A DNA stretch of 64,000 nt. It comes from Oegoconia quadripuncta (lineage: Eukaryota; Arthropoda; Insecta; Lepidoptera; Autostichidae). Position numbers and translations under genes: made by a program. Each line of letters begins with the position of its first letter. The first letter of the stretch is position 1. This document shows, piece by piece, positions 62,600 to 64,000 of the stretch. The DNA lies in contig OX438750.1 of the NCBI GenBank assembly GCA_949316235.1, positions 4,354,501 to 4,418,500 of the forward strand, written 5' to 3'. The notes beneath the pieces were generated by a model. It searched no databases, was not told the origin of the DNA, and saw only the letters and a list, made by a program, of their open reading frames with translations.

Positions 62600-63430
62600 C
62601 GTCTTCTGTGGCTACACGCCATACACTGTGGCTACACGCCATACACTGTGGCTAGCTACACTCCATACACTGTGGCTATTGTGGCTACATGCCATAAACT
62701 GTGGCTATTGTGGCTACATGCCATAAACTGTGACATGAATGGCTACAGTCACTGTAGTGTGACTACTGATCGTGCACTGCGACCAATGGCTACATGCCGT
62801 CCACTACAGTTGTATATGGTACGAAGTGCCCACATGTGGTGGGCTTGGACTAAAGACATGCAATGTGACCACAGACAACACTATGACTATATGTCGCATA
62901 CTGTTGCTGTATCTGGTAACCAGTGGGTACAGGTATACAATGTGACTACAGATATACAATGTGACCACAGATCACACACCGTGACCACAGACAACACTAT
63001 GATATGTCGCCTACTGTGGCTGTATTTGGTAACCAGTGGCTACAGGTATACAATGTGACCACAGATCATACACCGCGACCACAGACAACACTATGACTAT
63101 ACGTCGCATACTGTGACTGTATGTGGTAACCAATGGCTATAGGTATAAAAGGTGACTACAGATATACAATGTGACCACAGATTGTACACCGCGACCACAG
63201 AACATTATGACTATATGTCGCATACTGTGGTTGTATCTGGCAACCAGTGGCTACAGGTATACAATGTGACTACAGATCATACGCCGCGACCACAGACAAC
63301 ACTATGGCTATATGTCGCATTCTATGGCTGTATGTGGTAACTAGTGGCTACTGGTATACAATGTGACTACAAGTATACAATGTGACCCCAGATTGTACAC
63401 TGCGACCACAGATAACACTATGACTATATA
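62600..63430. repeat. minisatellite with higher-order units
   Basis: Starts with GTGGCTACACGCCATACACT-type units, then passes into units of roughly 110 bp built from 'GTGGCTACAGGTATACAATG', TGACCACAGAT and 'ACTATGACTATATGTCGCAT'. It begins about 18 bp after mortalin exon 14. Confidence 0.9.
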
Positions 63431-64000
63431 TTATATTTATATTTATTGAATTGGACTGGACATGCAATTAATTCTATTAGACCCTGACATTTGAATTATA
63501 TAATTTATTTATTTACATTGCTTATACTTAGATATGATATATTTGTGTATGTTTTTCCTTTAAATTAATGACATTATACCACTTTAATTTGTTAAATACG
63601 GCTAATGTAAACATAATCTACTTTTTATGTCGTAAAATACCTTTTGAATTTTATAATTAATTAATAATAATGTATATAATATAATATAATAGTTGTAGTG
63701 CCCTAACAGGGCTTCCATGTTAAGTACTAAAATGAAATTGAAAGACCTTGTAACCATGGAAAGCAACAATAAATGAATTATGAATTATTATGAATTATGT
63801 CACGACCTTTATCCCAAATGGGGTGGTCAGAGATATACCAAACTTAAGCGTTTGGATGTTCCAAACATTGGCTTCTGGCACACAATGTAACTACATCTCA
63901 TGTCATCCACAATGAGCACATGTCACACAGTGTGTGTGCAAGTCGTACATTGTCATACCTGTCTAATATGCACATATTTGAGCCATCCAACCGATTGTAG
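63431..64000. other. mortalin intron 14, start
   Basis: AT-rich. It includes a copy of repeat I (63798-63872: TATGTCACGACCTTTATCCC, GTTTGGATGTTCCAAACATT) and a GTCACACAGTGTGTG stretch. No exon is recognised before the edge. Confidence 0.5.

Noticed and set aside
62648..63340. Open frames of 62-136 codons after mortalin exon 14
   Set aside because: They are repetitive translations of the minisatellite (units like YNVTTDIQCDHR).

Overview
This is a stretch of insect nuclear genome, most probably from a moth or butterfly (Lepidoptera). The evidence is compact exons with GT-AG introns, AT-rich introns packed with transposons, and several repeat types I recognise as widespread in Lepidoptera: the 'CCGACTTCAAAAAGGAGG' motif near 11187, the 'CTTTCCGCCCGCGAC' element near 56990, an RTE-type LINE ending in GEAYVQQWTSCG at 19065, and several tRNA-derived SINEs. 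It is not bacterial: I see no operons, no CRISPR array and no genuine tRNA or rRNA gene.

Three genes lie on the + strand. (1) 750-8191: the last six exons (263 residues) of the mitochondrial F1 ATP synthase beta subunit; the 5' exons lie before the window. (2) 15347-34856: a small three-exon bZIP transcription factor of the PAR/HLF/giant type (142 residues if exon 1 is the true first coding exon), with two introns of about 9.5 kb. (3) 38066-62582 and beyond: fourteen exons (661 codons) of mitochondrial Hsp70 (mortalin, Hsc70-5), lacking only the short C-terminal exon or exons past the right edge. Exon phases match at every junction, and I saw no frameshift or stop in any of the three. Two are mitochondrial housekeeping proteins; the bZIP protein is nuclear. 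Nothing in the sequence ties them into one pathway.

Transposons fill most of the rest. 1-686 is the 3' end of a Ty3/gypsy element whose LTR stops about 65 bp before an ATP synthase exon. 25558-31712 is a nearly intact, very young Ty3/gypsy element on the - strand in bZIP intron 2. It has identical 131-bp LTRs, a 4-bp target duplication, Gag, a Pol with one in-frame stop, an apparent +1 Gag-Pol frameshift, and a separate 109-residue single-pass membrane ORF upstream of Gag. Four tRNA-like SINE families, fragments of several LINE families, palindromic MITEs, foldback repeats, minisatellites and (CA)n tracts account for most other sequence. Several nested insertions give relative ages.

I found no convincing new multi-gene system. 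The best candidates for follow-up are the membrane ORF of the LTR element, the TGACTAA-rich tandem array that begins at the stop codon of the bZIP gene, the 141-bp near-perfect foldback in an ATP synthase intron, the long (37-50 bp) duplications flanking two short insertions, and a 641-bp direct repeat that brackets exons 6-12 of mortalin. All coordinates were read by eye: exon edges should be exact to the base, while transposon edges may be off by about 10-30 bp.
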